Below are positions 1 through 7,562 of a stretch of DNA of 40,584 bases, piece by piece. Made by a program: the position numbers and the translations under genes. How positions within the stretch are numbered: the stretch's first letter is position 1; each line of letters opens with the position of its first letter. The notes under the pieces were generated by a model. It made no database searches, was not told where the DNA came from, and saw only the letters and a list, made by a program, of their open reading frames with translations. The stretch is from Actinobaculum sp. oral taxon 183 str. F0552 (GTDB taxonomy: Bacteria; Actinomycetota; Actinomycetes; Actinomycetales; Actinomycetaceae), in the NCBI RefSeq assembly GCF_000466165.1, contig NZ_KE951409.1, forward strand, positions 3,252 to 43,835. The letters are read 5' to 3'.

Positions 1-146
1 CACCGGCGGTTGGCGCTCGGATTCGCCACTGCCGGTCCACGACTCCGGCGGCGCTTCTGGGTAGGTGTCGGCAACGACTCGCCCGCGGGGTGGAGCCCGC
101 TCACCGATGGGGATAGGGGATGCGCCGGGAGGCGGATCGTCCGTCG

Positions 147-152
147 TAGAAT
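147..152 (+). promoter_or_regulatory. -10 element for mpg, probably leaderless
   Basis: The hexamer TAGAAT ends 7 nt before the ATG at 160. It overlaps an in-frame ATG at 151, so the later ATG is preferred. No convincing -35 hexamer and no Shine-Dalgarno sequence are seen. The spacing matches many other genes in this window. Confidence 0.5.
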
Positions 153-159
153 GACGGCG

Positions 160-816
160 ATGTCCCCGTCCGACCTTCTCCGGCTTCTGGAAGACGACCC
201 GCGCGTGGTCGCCCCCGGCCTGCTGGGCGCGACGCTCACCGTCACGTCCCCCGAGGGGGCCGTCGGCGTGCGACTGAGCGAAGTCGAGGCCTACTGCGGA
301 GAGGCAGACCCCGGATCGCACGCCTTCCGCGGGCGTACGGCCCGCAACGCGTCGATGTTCGAGGCGGCGGGGACGGTCTACGTCTACTTCACCTACGGGA
401 TGCACTACTGCGTCAACATCGTGTGCGGGCGTCCGGGCGTCTCGCGCGCGGTCCTCCTGCGGGCCGGGGAAGTCGTCGAAGGCCTGGACTTGGCTCGCGG
501 TCGCCGGCCTGCGGCGCGCAAAGACCGGGATCTGGCCCGCGGCCCTGCGCGCCTGGCAGCCGCCCTCGGCCTGGACCGCGAAGACGACGGCTCCCGTCTG
601 GGCGGCCCGGGCGATCGGCTGCACTTGGCCGTCTGCTCGAGCGGCGACGTTCCCGGTCCCGACCGTGTGCGCTGCGGTCCGAGGGTCGGCGTCGCCGGCC
701 CCGGGGGCGATGGACGGGCTTTCCCATGGCGGTTCTGGATCGCCGACGACCCGACCGTCTCCGCCTACCGGCCCGCCAAGAAGCGCGGGCCGCGCGGGGG
801 CGGGTCACGCCGTTGA
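160..816 (+). CDS. mpg: 3-methyladenine DNA glycosylase (AAG/MPG family)
   Basis: A base-excision-repair enzyme that removes alkylated purines such as 3-methyladenine and leaves an abasic site. The 218-residue product has the family features: the catalytic Glu in [18 protein letters not shown] (about residue 43), the RNASMF segment, the [13 protein letters not shown] core that lines the active site, and a C-terminal WRFWI block. Length is normal for bacterial members. Translation is placed at the ATG at 160 because a TAGAAT -10 hexamer sits over the alternative ATG at 151; the open frame further upstream lacks family similarity. It stands alone, followed by about 200 nt without a gene. The identification is by motif and is firm; the exact start is less sure. 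Confidence 0.93.
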   Translation: MSPSDLLRLLEDDPRVVAPGLLGATLTVTSPEGAVGVRLSEVEAYCGEADPGSHAFRGRTARNASMFEAAGTVYVYFTYGMHYCVNIVCGRPGVSRAVLLRAGEVVEGLDLARGRRPAARKDRDLARGPARLAAALGLDREDDGSRLGGPGDRLHLAVCSSGDVPGPDRVRCGPRVGVAGPGGDGRAFPWRFWIADDPTVSAYRPAKKRGPRGGGSRR

Positions 817-868
817 AACGGCGACATCACGGGGTTGGATGCCGGTAGTCCCGGATTTCACAGAAGTC

Positions 869-938
869 CGTCTCAGATACACCAGGGCATCTACACGATG
901 GGCCTCACTATTTGAGACGTTCTCACTCCTTCGTCTCA
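869..938. promoter_or_regulatory. Repeated CGTCTCA sites, candidate operator
   Basis: The 7-mer CGTCTCA occurs at 869-875 and 932-938 and in inverted form at 913-919. The last two form an inverted pair with a 12-nt gap. They lie upstream of the gene at 1021 and could bind a regulator of the flavoenzyme cluster. A TATATG hexamer near 978 is a possible -10. The function is inferred. Confidence 0.35.
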
Positions 939-1020
939 CTGTTCGGATGTCCTCCCGGAGCGGTCCGTGCGGCGTGTATATGGTGGAAGCGCCTTCGAAG
1001 GCATCGAGAAAGGCACGGCA

Positions 1021-1578
1021 ATGACGGAACAAACGGAACAAAACGCGGCGATTCTCACCTCCCCGTTCGGAGTCCCGGAACGCGTCCTCGCGCGGGACGT
1101 CCCGATGACGGCGGCCGCTTTCCCGCAGACGCGGACCGTGTTCGTCTCCGGCGCTATGGACGCGAGTGCGGCCGTAACGGCCACGCTCGTCCTCCCGGCC
1201 GGAGGCACGTGGAGAATCGTTGAGACGAAGACCAATCTCTCCGGCATCGTGTGGGGGATGTGGACGATGAGCATAGACAAGGAGGGCAGTTTCGCAGACG
1301 ACGTCGAATGTCCGTGCGTTTCCGCGCAATTCTCCGCAAGCGCCGTGAGCTCTGACCGTTGTCGCCTCGGCTTCCGTGAAGGCCGAGTGTTCCCCGGCGA
1401 ATCCTTCCTCGCGCAGTACGCCGTCCGCATCTCGGGCCGTCAGCTGCGCATCAGCCACGGACGCCCTCGATCGGCGATCTCGCTGCCCACGGAATCCGAC
1501 TTCCTCGACGAAATAGAGAACGGTTATGCCCTCGACCCAGCTCACGATGTCTACATCTCCGTCGAAACGCGACTTTAG
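1021..1578 (+). CDS. Orphan protein, first gene of flavoenzyme cluster
   Basis: Not recognised. The start is the ATG at 1021, preceded by GAGAAAGG at a suitable distance; an open frame from 967 has no such site. The product has 185 residues, no signal peptide and no membrane segment. It is rich in Thr, Ser, Val and short alternating hydrophobic stretches that suggest beta structure, and it contains a CPC motif (in DVECPCVSAQ) and further cysteines. Its end overlaps the next gene by up to 53 nt, so the two are probably translationally coupled and act together with the flavoenzyme. It could be a substrate-binding or accessory subunit, but nothing in the sequence proves this. Confidence 0.75.
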   Translation: MTEQTEQNAAILTSPFGVPERVLARDVPMTAAAFPQTRTVFVSGAMDASAAVTATLVLPAGGTWRIVETKTNLSGIVWGMWTMSIDKEGSFADDVECPCVSAQFSASAVSSDRCRLGFREGRVFPGESFLAQYAVRISGRQLRISHGRPRSAISLPTESDFLDEIENGYALDPAHDVYISVETRL

Positions 1579-2815
1579 ATGCGGCTCGGCGCTCTCCGAC
1601 CGCTTCGTCCCGCCCTCCTATCTGCTCGACAGCCCCCGGGGACGCCGGCTCTCGGTGGCCTCGTGGCCGGAACTGGAAGGCAAAGCCACGCCCCGCGACA
1701 CCGACGTGCTCATCGTCGGCGGGGGCCTGGCGGGGGTCAGCCTCGGCTCCCACCTCTTCCACCTCGGGATCGATTTCCTCCTCGTCGACCCTGCCCGGCA
1801 CCTCGGCCGGCGATTCCTCCAACGTACCGGGGCGATCGGTCAGACGACCCTGCGCTCGCCCTACGCCCACTACGTCGGGTGCCAGTCCAGCTCGGACCTC
1901 GACATGCTCGACTTCGCCAAACTCCACTGGCACGTCCTCGAGGACTACGAGCGCGATCAGGTCCGCTTGGCGACGGCGGGCCTGCGCGCCATCGTCCCCA
2001 TGGACGTCTTCGAGGGACACCTCCGGCACACCGTGGCCGCGCACGGCCTGGACGGACGCCACGTCGTCGACCGCGTGGAATCCGTGGACGAGAGCGGCGG
2101 CGGATTCGCCGCGGCGCTCTCCTCCGGCCGGAACGTCCGGGCCCGGGCGGTGGTCCTCGCCACCGGCGAGGGGACGTCGGCCGTGCAGACCGGAGACCCC
2201 CGTGTCGTCCGATGGGACGGCGATGCGGCGCTCTCCTCCGAAGCCGAGCGGGTTCTCGTGGTCGGCGGCGGCCAGTCCGCAGCGACCCTGGCCCTCGCCC
2301 TGCTCCGTCGGGGCAAGCGGGTGACCCTGGCGTATCCGGCGGACGAGCTGCACTTCCAATGCCTCGATTTCACCGCCGACCTCTTCGAACCGTCGGGGCG
2401 ACTGGCCTACGCCGACCACCCGGAGGATCCGCGCTTCGACTTCGCGCCGAGTGTGATCCACGAATTCCGCCACAAGCTGGAGGCCTACGAGGCCCGGGGA
2501 CGGCTGGACATCCTCAACCGGGCCCGCCTGGTCGACGCCGGCGGCGTCGCCTGCCTCGACAGGGACGGCCGGCGCGAGGGGATCGACCACGACATGATCG
2601 TTCCCTGCTTCGGGCTCGTCCCCGAGGCCGACGTCGTCGGCCTCGGCGTGACGGTGGGGGCCGGACCGCGCCGGAACTGCGAACTGGGACGGCGCGTCTA
2701 CACCGTCGGACCGCTGTGCAAACGCGTCGTCGGCCCCATCGCGCGGGCGATCGAAGGCCAGCGTGTGGCCGTGGACCGCGTCGTCGCCTCGATCGTGGGT
2801 GATCTCGATGCATGA
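1526..2815 (+). CDS. FAD/NAD(P)-dependent oxidoreductase, N-hydroxylase/monooxygenase-like
   Basis: A 429-residue two-dinucleotide-binding flavoprotein. The FAD-binding Rossmann motif is VLIVGGGLAGVSLG (about 61-74), and a second GxGxxA-type motif, VLVVGGGQSAATLALAL (about 243-259), fits NADPH binding. A strand-loop ending in ATGEG and the late VYTVGP segment fit the lysine/ornithine N-hydroxylase and flavin-containing monooxygenase superfamily. The substrate is unknown. The start at 1526 has a weak AGAGAA site; an ATG at 1547 is also possible. The gene overlaps its upstream neighbour by 32-53 nt and its downstream neighbour by 8 nt, so the three form one operon. An exporter lies convergently beyond. 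Class is sure; the role in secondary metabolism or detoxification is a guess. Confidence 0.8.
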   Translation: MPSTQLTMSTSPSKRDFRCGSALSDRFVPPSYLLDSPRGRRLSVASWPELEGKATPRDTDVLIVGGGLAGVSLGSHLFHLGIDFLLVDPARHLGRRFLQRTGAIGQTTLRSPYAHYVGCQSSSDLDMLDFAKLHWHVLEDYERDQVRLATAGLRAIVPMDVFEGHLRHTVAAHGLDGRHVVDRVESVDESGGGFAAALSSGRNVRARAVVLATGEGTSAVQTGDPRVVRWDGDAALSSEAERVLVVGGGQSAATLALALLRRGKRVTLAYPADELHFQCLDFTADLFEPSGRLAYADHPEDPRFDFAPSVIHEFRHKLEAYEARGRLDILNRARLVDAGGVACLDRDGRREGIDHDMIVPCFGLVPEADVVGLGVTVGAGPRRNCELGRRVYTVGPLCKRVVGPIARAIEGQRVAVDRVVASIVGDLDA

Positions 2816-3197
2816 CGAAGCCCGCTATCACGCCCTGCTGGCCGGCCTGCCGTACCCGGACGCTGTCTCCTTCCCCGAGCGGGTCATGCTCGCTCAGCCC
2901 GTCGGCAAACTCGTCGCGGCGGCGGAGGACGCCGTAGCCTGCCGATCCCACTCGCTGGAATGCCTGACCCGGCATCTTCAACGCGCTGAGATCGCCACGC
3001 ACCGAGGGTTCGACGTGGATGCCGCCGCGGCGAGGCTCAGGGCCCACGTTCCCGCCGCCCTGACAGCGGCCGGCCCCGGCGCGTACGGCACCTTCCAACA
3101 GGAGGCCTACGCTGCGGCGCTCGAGGACGCGTACGGAGGCGATCCCGACTGCGCCCAGCGCCTGATCGTCGCGGCCTGGCTGTACGGACTGCGCTGA
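2808..3197 (+). CDS. Small helical orphan protein coupled to the flavoenzyme
   Basis: Not recognised. The ATG at 2808 overlaps the flavoenzyme stop by 8 nt, typical of translational coupling. An open frame from the GTG at 2763 would overlap by 53 nt and looks less likely. The 129-residue product is rich in Ala and Leu and appears mostly helical, with no signal peptide, membrane segment or metal-binding cluster. Only three cysteines are present (in DAVACRSH, LECLTRH and PDCAQR). It may be an accessory protein of the same pathway. Transcription from this operon meets that of the exporter about 90 nt further on. Confidence 0.75.
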   Translation: MHDEARYHALLAGLPYPDAVSFPERVMLAQPVGKLVAAAEDAVACRSHSLECLTRHLQRAEIATHRGFDVDAAAARLRAHVPAALTAAGPGAYGTFQQEAYAAALEDAYGGDPDCAQRLIVAAWLYGLR

Positions 3198-3290
3198 GGT
3201 CCCGGGCGAAACCCTCTTCCCAGCCGGGCCCGCAACCCTGCGGAAAATGGGGACGTCCGGAATCGACGGATCCAGGCGCAAGGCCCCTGC

Positions 3291-4742
3291 CTAGTCCTTG
3301 CCGTCCAAACCGCCGTCGCCGACGTCGTCGAAGAGGGAGGTGCCTCGAGCGAGCCGCTCGTCCACATAGGAGAGCGCGAGCGCCGCGACCATGAATCCGC
3401 AGATGACCGTGAAGCTCAAGACTAAGGCGCGAGGATACCCGTCGGAGACGTTGTGGAAGAAGATGCCGGTCACCGCCGCGCTCCCCACCGCGGTCGCGAT
3501 GCGCTGCCCCGTCTGCATGATGCCCGAGGCGGTCCCTCCCGTGGACACCGGCACCTCGCGCAGCGTCAGCGCCTGATTCGGCGAGGCCACCCATCCGTTC
3601 CCGAAGCCCAGGGGCAACGAGGCCGGGACCAGCCACCACACGCTTCCCCCGTCCGTCAGGAGCAGCGCCACCGCCCCGATCAACGCCAGGCCGAGGACGT
3701 TGATCCACAGGCCCCACACGACGACCTTCCGGCCCCACGTCCGCACGAGCCTGCCCGCGAGCGGCGCGGAGTAGACCTGCGCCAGGGCGGCCGGCAGGAC
3801 CACGAGCCCGGAGACGAGCGCGGACCGGCCGAGGCCTCGCTGGATGAAGAGCGCCTCGATCACCATGACCGATGTCATCCCCGCGAAGAACACGGTGATC
3901 ATCGCCGACCCCAGGGTGAAGCTCGGGATGCGGAACAGGCTCGGATCGACCATAGCCTCGCCCCGCCCGCGATGCGACAGTGCGAGCTCCCAGCCCCACC
4001 ACACGGCCAGCGTCGCCAGGCCTCCCGGCAGGAACCACCAGGCCCACGGCTTCTGCGAGGCGAGCATGAACGGCAGCATGACGCCGACGATCGCGACGCC
4101 CAGGAGCGCGGCCCCCACCGGGTCGAGCCTGCGCAGGAGATGCTCTCGGTTGCGATCGCCGTCGTCGCGGGGGATCCACATACAGCCGAGGACGACGACC
4201 GCGACCGCCACGGGCACGTTGACTCCCACGGTCATCCGCCACCCGAGCTCGCCGGGGAGGGCGCCGATGAGGAACCCTCCGAACGTGGGGCCGATCCCCA
4301 CGGCGACCCCGACGACGGCTCCGAAGGCGCCGAAGGCGCGCGCCCGTTCGAATCCCCGGAAGTGCTCTTGGATGAGGCCGCCGACCTGCGGTGTGAACAG
4401 GCCTGCTCCGAAGCCCATGAAGAAACGGCCGACGTCGAGGACCGTCGCGTCCGGCGCGAGCGCGGAGACGGCCGAGGCGAGGCCGAAGACGACCACCCCG
4501 GCCAGGAAGATCCGGCCGCGGCCGAGGATGTCGCCGGCCCGGCCGGCCGCCACCATGATGACGCCCAGGGCGAGCGAGTACCCCGAGAGCGCCCATTGGA
4601 TCGCCGAGTTCGAGGCGTTCAGGCTCGTCTGGATCGACGGGAGGGCCACGTTGACGATGCTGACCGACAGGAGGGACATGAACAGGGCTGAGAGCAGGAC
4701 CGCCAGGATGCGGGAGCGGGTATCGCGAGGGGCATGGGGCAC
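3291..4742 (-). CDS. MFS multidrug/antibiotic exporter, DHA2 family
   Basis: A 483-residue integral membrane protein of the major facilitator superfamily, probably a proton-driven exporter. The first helix carries VSIVNVALPSIQTSL, typical of DHA2 (EmrB/QacA-like) proteins. AGRAGDILGRGRIF is the loop 2-3 motif A, and AVVGVAVGIGPTFGGFL is motif C of antiporters in helix 5. About 14 hydrophobic segments can be counted. Translation starts at GTG 4742, 7 nt after a TACACT hexamer, so the mRNA is probably leaderless. It is divergent from the methyltransferase and convergent with the flavoenzyme operon, whose product it might export. The substrate is unknown. Confidence 0.9.
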   Translation of the reverse strand: MPHAPRDTRSRILAVLLSALFMSLLSVSIVNVALPSIQTSLNASNSAIQWALSGYSLALGVIMVAAGRAGDILGRGRIFLAGVVVFGLASAVSALAPDATVLDVGRFFMGFGAGLFTPQVGGLIQEHFRGFERARAFGAFGAVVGVAVGIGPTFGGFLIGALPGELGWRMTVGVNVPVAVAVVVLGCMWIPRDDGDRNREHLLRRLDPVGAALLGVAIVGVMLPFMLASQKPWAWWFLPGGLATLAVWWGWELALSHRGRGEAMVDPSLFRIPSFTLGSAMITVFFAGMTSVMVIEALFIQRGLGRSALVSGLVVLPAALAQVYSAPLAGRLVRTWGRKVVVWGLWINVLGLALIGAVALLLTDGGSVWWLVPASLPLGFGNGWVASPNQALTLREVPVSTGGTASGIMQTGQRIATAVGSAAVTGIFFHNVSDGYPRALVLSFTVICGFMVAALALSYVDERLARGTSLFDDVGDGGLDGKD

Positions 4743-4749
4743 GTCTGCA

Positions 4750-4755
4750 AGTGTA
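4750..4755 (-). promoter_or_regulatory. -10 element for the DHA2 exporter, leaderless
   Basis: On the minus strand TACACT is followed by 7 nt and then the GTG start. There is no Shine-Dalgarno sequence. Confidence 0.5.
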
Positions 4756-4801
4756 TGCCGGTTCGGCCGAATCCGCCGGGCGCGGCGTCGCGGCTTTCAC
4801 G

Positions 4802-4807
4802 TAACCT
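4802..4807 (+). promoter_or_regulatory. -10 element for the methyltransferase gene, leaderless
   Basis: TAACCT is followed by 6 nt and the ATG at 4814. Only about 50 nt separate it from the divergent exporter -10. Confidence 0.5.
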
Positions 4808-4813
4808 TGATGC

Positions 4814-6334
4814 ATGGCCTTTCTCCTGACGGCAGAGCTCGCGCCCGCTCTCCGCGCGGACCTCGCGGAGTACACCCTCGCGGCGGTGGAGGAGCTGTTG
4901 GGTCCCGCCGCGATGGGGGCCGTGCGCCGGGAGCGGCGGGTGCCGGGCCTCGTCAAGGCTCGCGAGGTCTCGCGCTCGGGAGGGAGGAAGGCCCGCCTGG
5001 CCGTCCACGTCCGGCTGTTCCTCCTGGGAGACGAGGTCGAGGCCGAGCTCATCGACGAGGCTCTGCCGTCCGTGTCCGCCAGCGCCGCCCTGCGTGACGA
5101 ACTGCTCAAAGGCGGCCGGGCGCGTTTCCAGGTCGTGCCCACGGCGATCCCGTCGCACCTGCCGATCCCCGCGCTCGTCGGCAAGGACGCCGGCCGACAG
5201 GACGTGCTCATCGCCTCCGACTGGGGCGAGCTCGCGGGCGTGACGCCCAGGCCCGATCACGTCATGCACGTGGGCGGGGCGACGCGGACCCTCGCCTCCC
5301 TGGCCACCTACTGGCCGGGGTCGCGGGTGCTGGACGTGGGCACCGGCTGCGGCGTCCACGCCATCTTCGCGGCCCTGTCGGGCGCGCGCGTCACCGCCAC
5401 GGACGTGTCGAAGAAGGCCCTCTCCTACGCCGAGTTCAATGCGGCCCTGGCCGGCGTCTCCCTCGACCTGCGCGAAGGCTCCCTGCTCGAGCCGGCCGAC
5501 GGGCGCTACGACGTCGTCGTGTCCAATCCTCCGTTCGTCATCACTCCGCAGAACGTGCGCCTGGAACGCTACGACTACCGCGACAACGGCCGCGTGGGGG
5601 ACGCGATGCTCGCCGAGCTCGTCGGCGGCCTCGACCGGGTCCTCGCCCTCGGCGGGCGCGCCTGGATCCTGGGCAACTGGGAGATCCGCGGGGAATGGTC
5701 CGAGAGCCCGGCAGCCTGGCTGGATCAGGGGAAGCTCGACGCGTGGGTGATCCAGCGCGAACGGCTCGACCCGCCCGAGTACATCGAGATGTGGCTGCGC
5801 GACGGCGGCATCCTGGCCCGCGACGTCGTCTACGAGCCCGTCTACGAGGCCTGGCTGGCCGACTTCGCCAGGCGCGGGGTGACCGGCGTCGGGCTCGGCT
5901 ACATGTGCGTCGGCAACGACGACGGCCTGCCGCGGGGTCCGTGGCGGCGCTTCGAGGAAGTCACCGGACCGGCCCCCGCCAACCTCAACGCGTTCGCCGA
6001 ACTGGTGTGGGCCAATCGCGAGCTGATGATGTGCTCTGACGCCGAGCTCGCGCGCAAGCACCTCGTGGCCAGGGGGATCGAGCACCGCCTCCACACGCCG
6101 GGCAAGGACAGCCCGTTCATGCTCAAGCTCGCCCAGACGGGCGGTTTCGCCTCCGAGCTCCAGGTCACCAGCGCGGTCGCCGCCGTCGTGGGGGCGTGCG
6201 ACGGGGAGCTGAGCGTCGGCATCCTCATCGACACGGTCGCCGACCTCCTCGAGCAGGATCCCTCGTCGGTGCGCGACGAGGTCTTCCCGGCCCTCCGGGA
6301 GCTCATCGGGCTGGGCGTCCTGAGGCGGGCGTGA
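4814..6334 (+). CDS. Class I SAM-dependent methyltransferase with N- and C-terminal extra domains
   Basis: A 506-residue protein in three parts: an N-terminal region (about 1-150) common in actinobacterial relatives, a central Rossmann methyltransferase, and a C-terminal region (about 400-506) that looks like a winged-helix fold. The SAM motif is RVLDVGTGCGVHAI (about 171-184), and NPPF at 238-241 is the motif of enzymes that methylate amide or exocyclic amino nitrogen (PrmC, RsmC and N6-adenine types). So the target is probably a planar nitrogen in protein, RNA or DNA, but which one cannot be told. Its 3' end overlaps the convergent ferrochelatase gene by 32 nt. Confidence 0.85.
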   Translation: MAFLLTAELAPALRADLAEYTLAAVEELLGPAAMGAVRRERRVPGLVKAREVSRSGGRKARLAVHVRLFLLGDEVEAELIDEALPSVSASAALRDELLKGGRARFQVVPTAIPSHLPIPALVGKDAGRQDVLIASDWGELAGVTPRPDHVMHVGGATRTLASLATYWPGSRVLDVGTGCGVHAIFAALSGARVTATDVSKKALSYAEFNAALAGVSLDLREGSLLEPADGRYDVVVSNPPFVITPQNVRLERYDYRDNGRVGDAMLAELVGGLDRVLALGGRAWILGNWEIRGEWSESPAAWLDQGKLDAWVIQRERLDPPEYIEMWLRDGGILARDVVYEPVYEAWLADFARRGVTGVGLGYMCVGNDDGLPRGPWRRFEEVTGPAPANLNAFAELVWANRELMMCSDAELARKHLVARGIEHRLHTPGKDSPFMLKLAQTGGFASELQVTSAVAAVVGACDGELSVGILIDTVADLLEQDPSSVRDEVFPALRELIGLGVLRRA

Positions 6335-7316
6335 GAGCGCCGCGCACCTGGGCGAGGAAGCGGGCTGCGGACTCGGCGTCGGGCGGCGCGATGCGGCGGA
6401 AGGACACTCCGCCGGCCTGTCGGAAGACGCCGGCGTTCAAGACGTCCATCTCGTAGACCGTCTCCAGGCAGTCGGCCAGGAATCCCGGATTGGTCACGAG
6501 GACGCTGCGCACGCCCCGCCCTGGGAGCGCAGCCATCGTGTCGATCGTCGCGGGGGCCAGCCAGCGTCCGGGGCCGAACTTCGACTGGAAGGTCTCCTCC
6601 CAGGCCACCGTGCACCCCTGCGCCTCGACCCGTTCCATGACTGCCGAGGCCGTGGCGTGGCACTCCGCTCGGTACCGAGCGGCCCCGTGGGCCTTGCGCA
6701 GGGGGACGCCGTGCCATGAGAAGACGACGAGGTCGACGCCCTCCCGGGAGACCTCCTCGAGGATCCGCCCGGCGTGCCAGTCGACGTAGCCGGCCAGACT
6801 CGGCCAGGAGCGGGCGGCCCTGATGCGCGGCCTGTGCCCCTCGGCGGCGGCCAGGCCGGCGCACTCGCGGACGCGGTCGGCGATGGACCCCACCGTCGCC
6901 GGAGCGAAATGCGGGTAGGCGGGCAGGACGGTGACGACGTCGCAGCTGCGCGCGAGGTCCAGGAAGACGTCGGCCACGTTCGGCGACCCGTACTGGTAGG
7001 CGACGCGCACGTCGCGTCCGGGCAGCAGGCGGGCCAGAGCCTCGCCCTGGGCCCGCGTGTGGACGCGCAGCGGAGAGCCCTCCTCCGTCCAGATTCCCTC
7101 GTACTGCCCGAGGACCCTGGCGGGGCGTCTCCTGAGGACCGGGCCGTTCAGGATGGGCAGCCACAACGCCCGCGGAAGGTCCACGACGCGTGGGTCGGAG
7201 AGGAACTCCGAGAGGAAGTCGCCGATGGCCTCCTCGGTCGGGGCAACCGGACTGCCGAGTGCCACGAGGACTACGCCTTCGCGTGTCGCGTCCGTTTGCC
7301 CTGATAAATCGGTCAT
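6303..7316 (-). CDS. hemH: Ferrochelatase of the proteobacterial HemH type
   Basis: Inserts Fe(II) into a porphyrin, the iron-loading step of heme synthesis. The 337-residue product has the metal-binding His in FSWHGVP (H202) and the conserved Glu in ADCLETVYEMD (E285). Blocks such as FLSDPRVVD, GSPLRVHTRAQ, TFQSKFG and NPGFLADCLETV resemble the E. coli HemH sequence as I recall it. The C-terminal cysteines that hold the [2Fe-2S] cluster in many actinobacterial coproporphyrin ferrochelatases are absent. No other heme gene is nearby, so the substrate (proto- or coproporphyrin) is open. An AGGGGAG sequence lies only 2 nt before the ATG, an unusually short gap. The end overlaps the neighbouring methyltransferase gene by 32 nt. 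Confidence 0.88.
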   Translation of the reverse strand: MTDLSGQTDATREGVVLVALGSPVAPTEEAIGDFLSEFLSDPRVVDLPRALWLPILNGPVLRRRPARVLGQYEGIWTEEGSPLRVHTRAQGEALARLLPGRDVRVAYQYGSPNVADVFLDLARSCDVVTVLPAYPHFAPATVGSIADRVRECAGLAAAEGHRPRIRAARSWPSLAGYVDWHAGRILEEVSREGVDLVVFSWHGVPLRKAHGAARYRAECHATASAVMERVEAQGCTVAWEETFQSKFGPGRWLAPATIDTMAALPGRGVRSVLVTNPGFLADCLETVYEMDVLNAGVFRQAGGVSFRRIAPPDAESAARFLAQVRGALTPASGRPAR

Positions 7317-7562
7317 TGCTCCCCTGCGGATATGACGATGTCGCTATGCCGCACCCAACCTTAATGCACGCTCGGCCCAACCTCACAAACGGGCGGGCGC
7401 ACCAGCCCGCCGCCGCCGTGTCGCCGGTGGCGCAGCCCGGCAGGAGCCGGAGGCGGGTTCGCGGGCCGGGCATCGCCGTGGACACTGTGAGCACGAAAAT
7501 GGCACGGAACCTTTCCACGGCGTATGGTGACCCCGAACCCTCACAGTAGTTAAGGACCCAGC
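7317..7562. other. Intergenic region between hemH and topA
   Basis: No gene is supported here. It carries divergent regulatory sequence: the hemH leader on the left and the topA promoter on the right. Confidence 0.6.
7499..7528 (+). promoter_or_regulatory. Possible topA promoter
   Basis: ATGGCA (7499-7504) and TATGGT (7523-7528) are spaced by 18 nt and resemble -35 and -10 elements. A Shine-Dalgarno AAGGA follows at about 7552-7556, so this transcript has a leader. Confidence 0.35.

Noticed and set aside
805-2590. Long minus-strand open frames opposite the 1.0-2.8 kb genes (up to 379 codons)
   Set aside because: They are antisense shadows caused by high GC; no recognisable domain or start signal, and the plus-strand frames have Rossmann motifs and coupled starts.
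3037-5211. 724-codon minus-strand frame across the exporter and the methyltransferase
   Set aside because: It runs in another frame over the exporter and antisense to the methyltransferase; it is arginine-rich without any domain.
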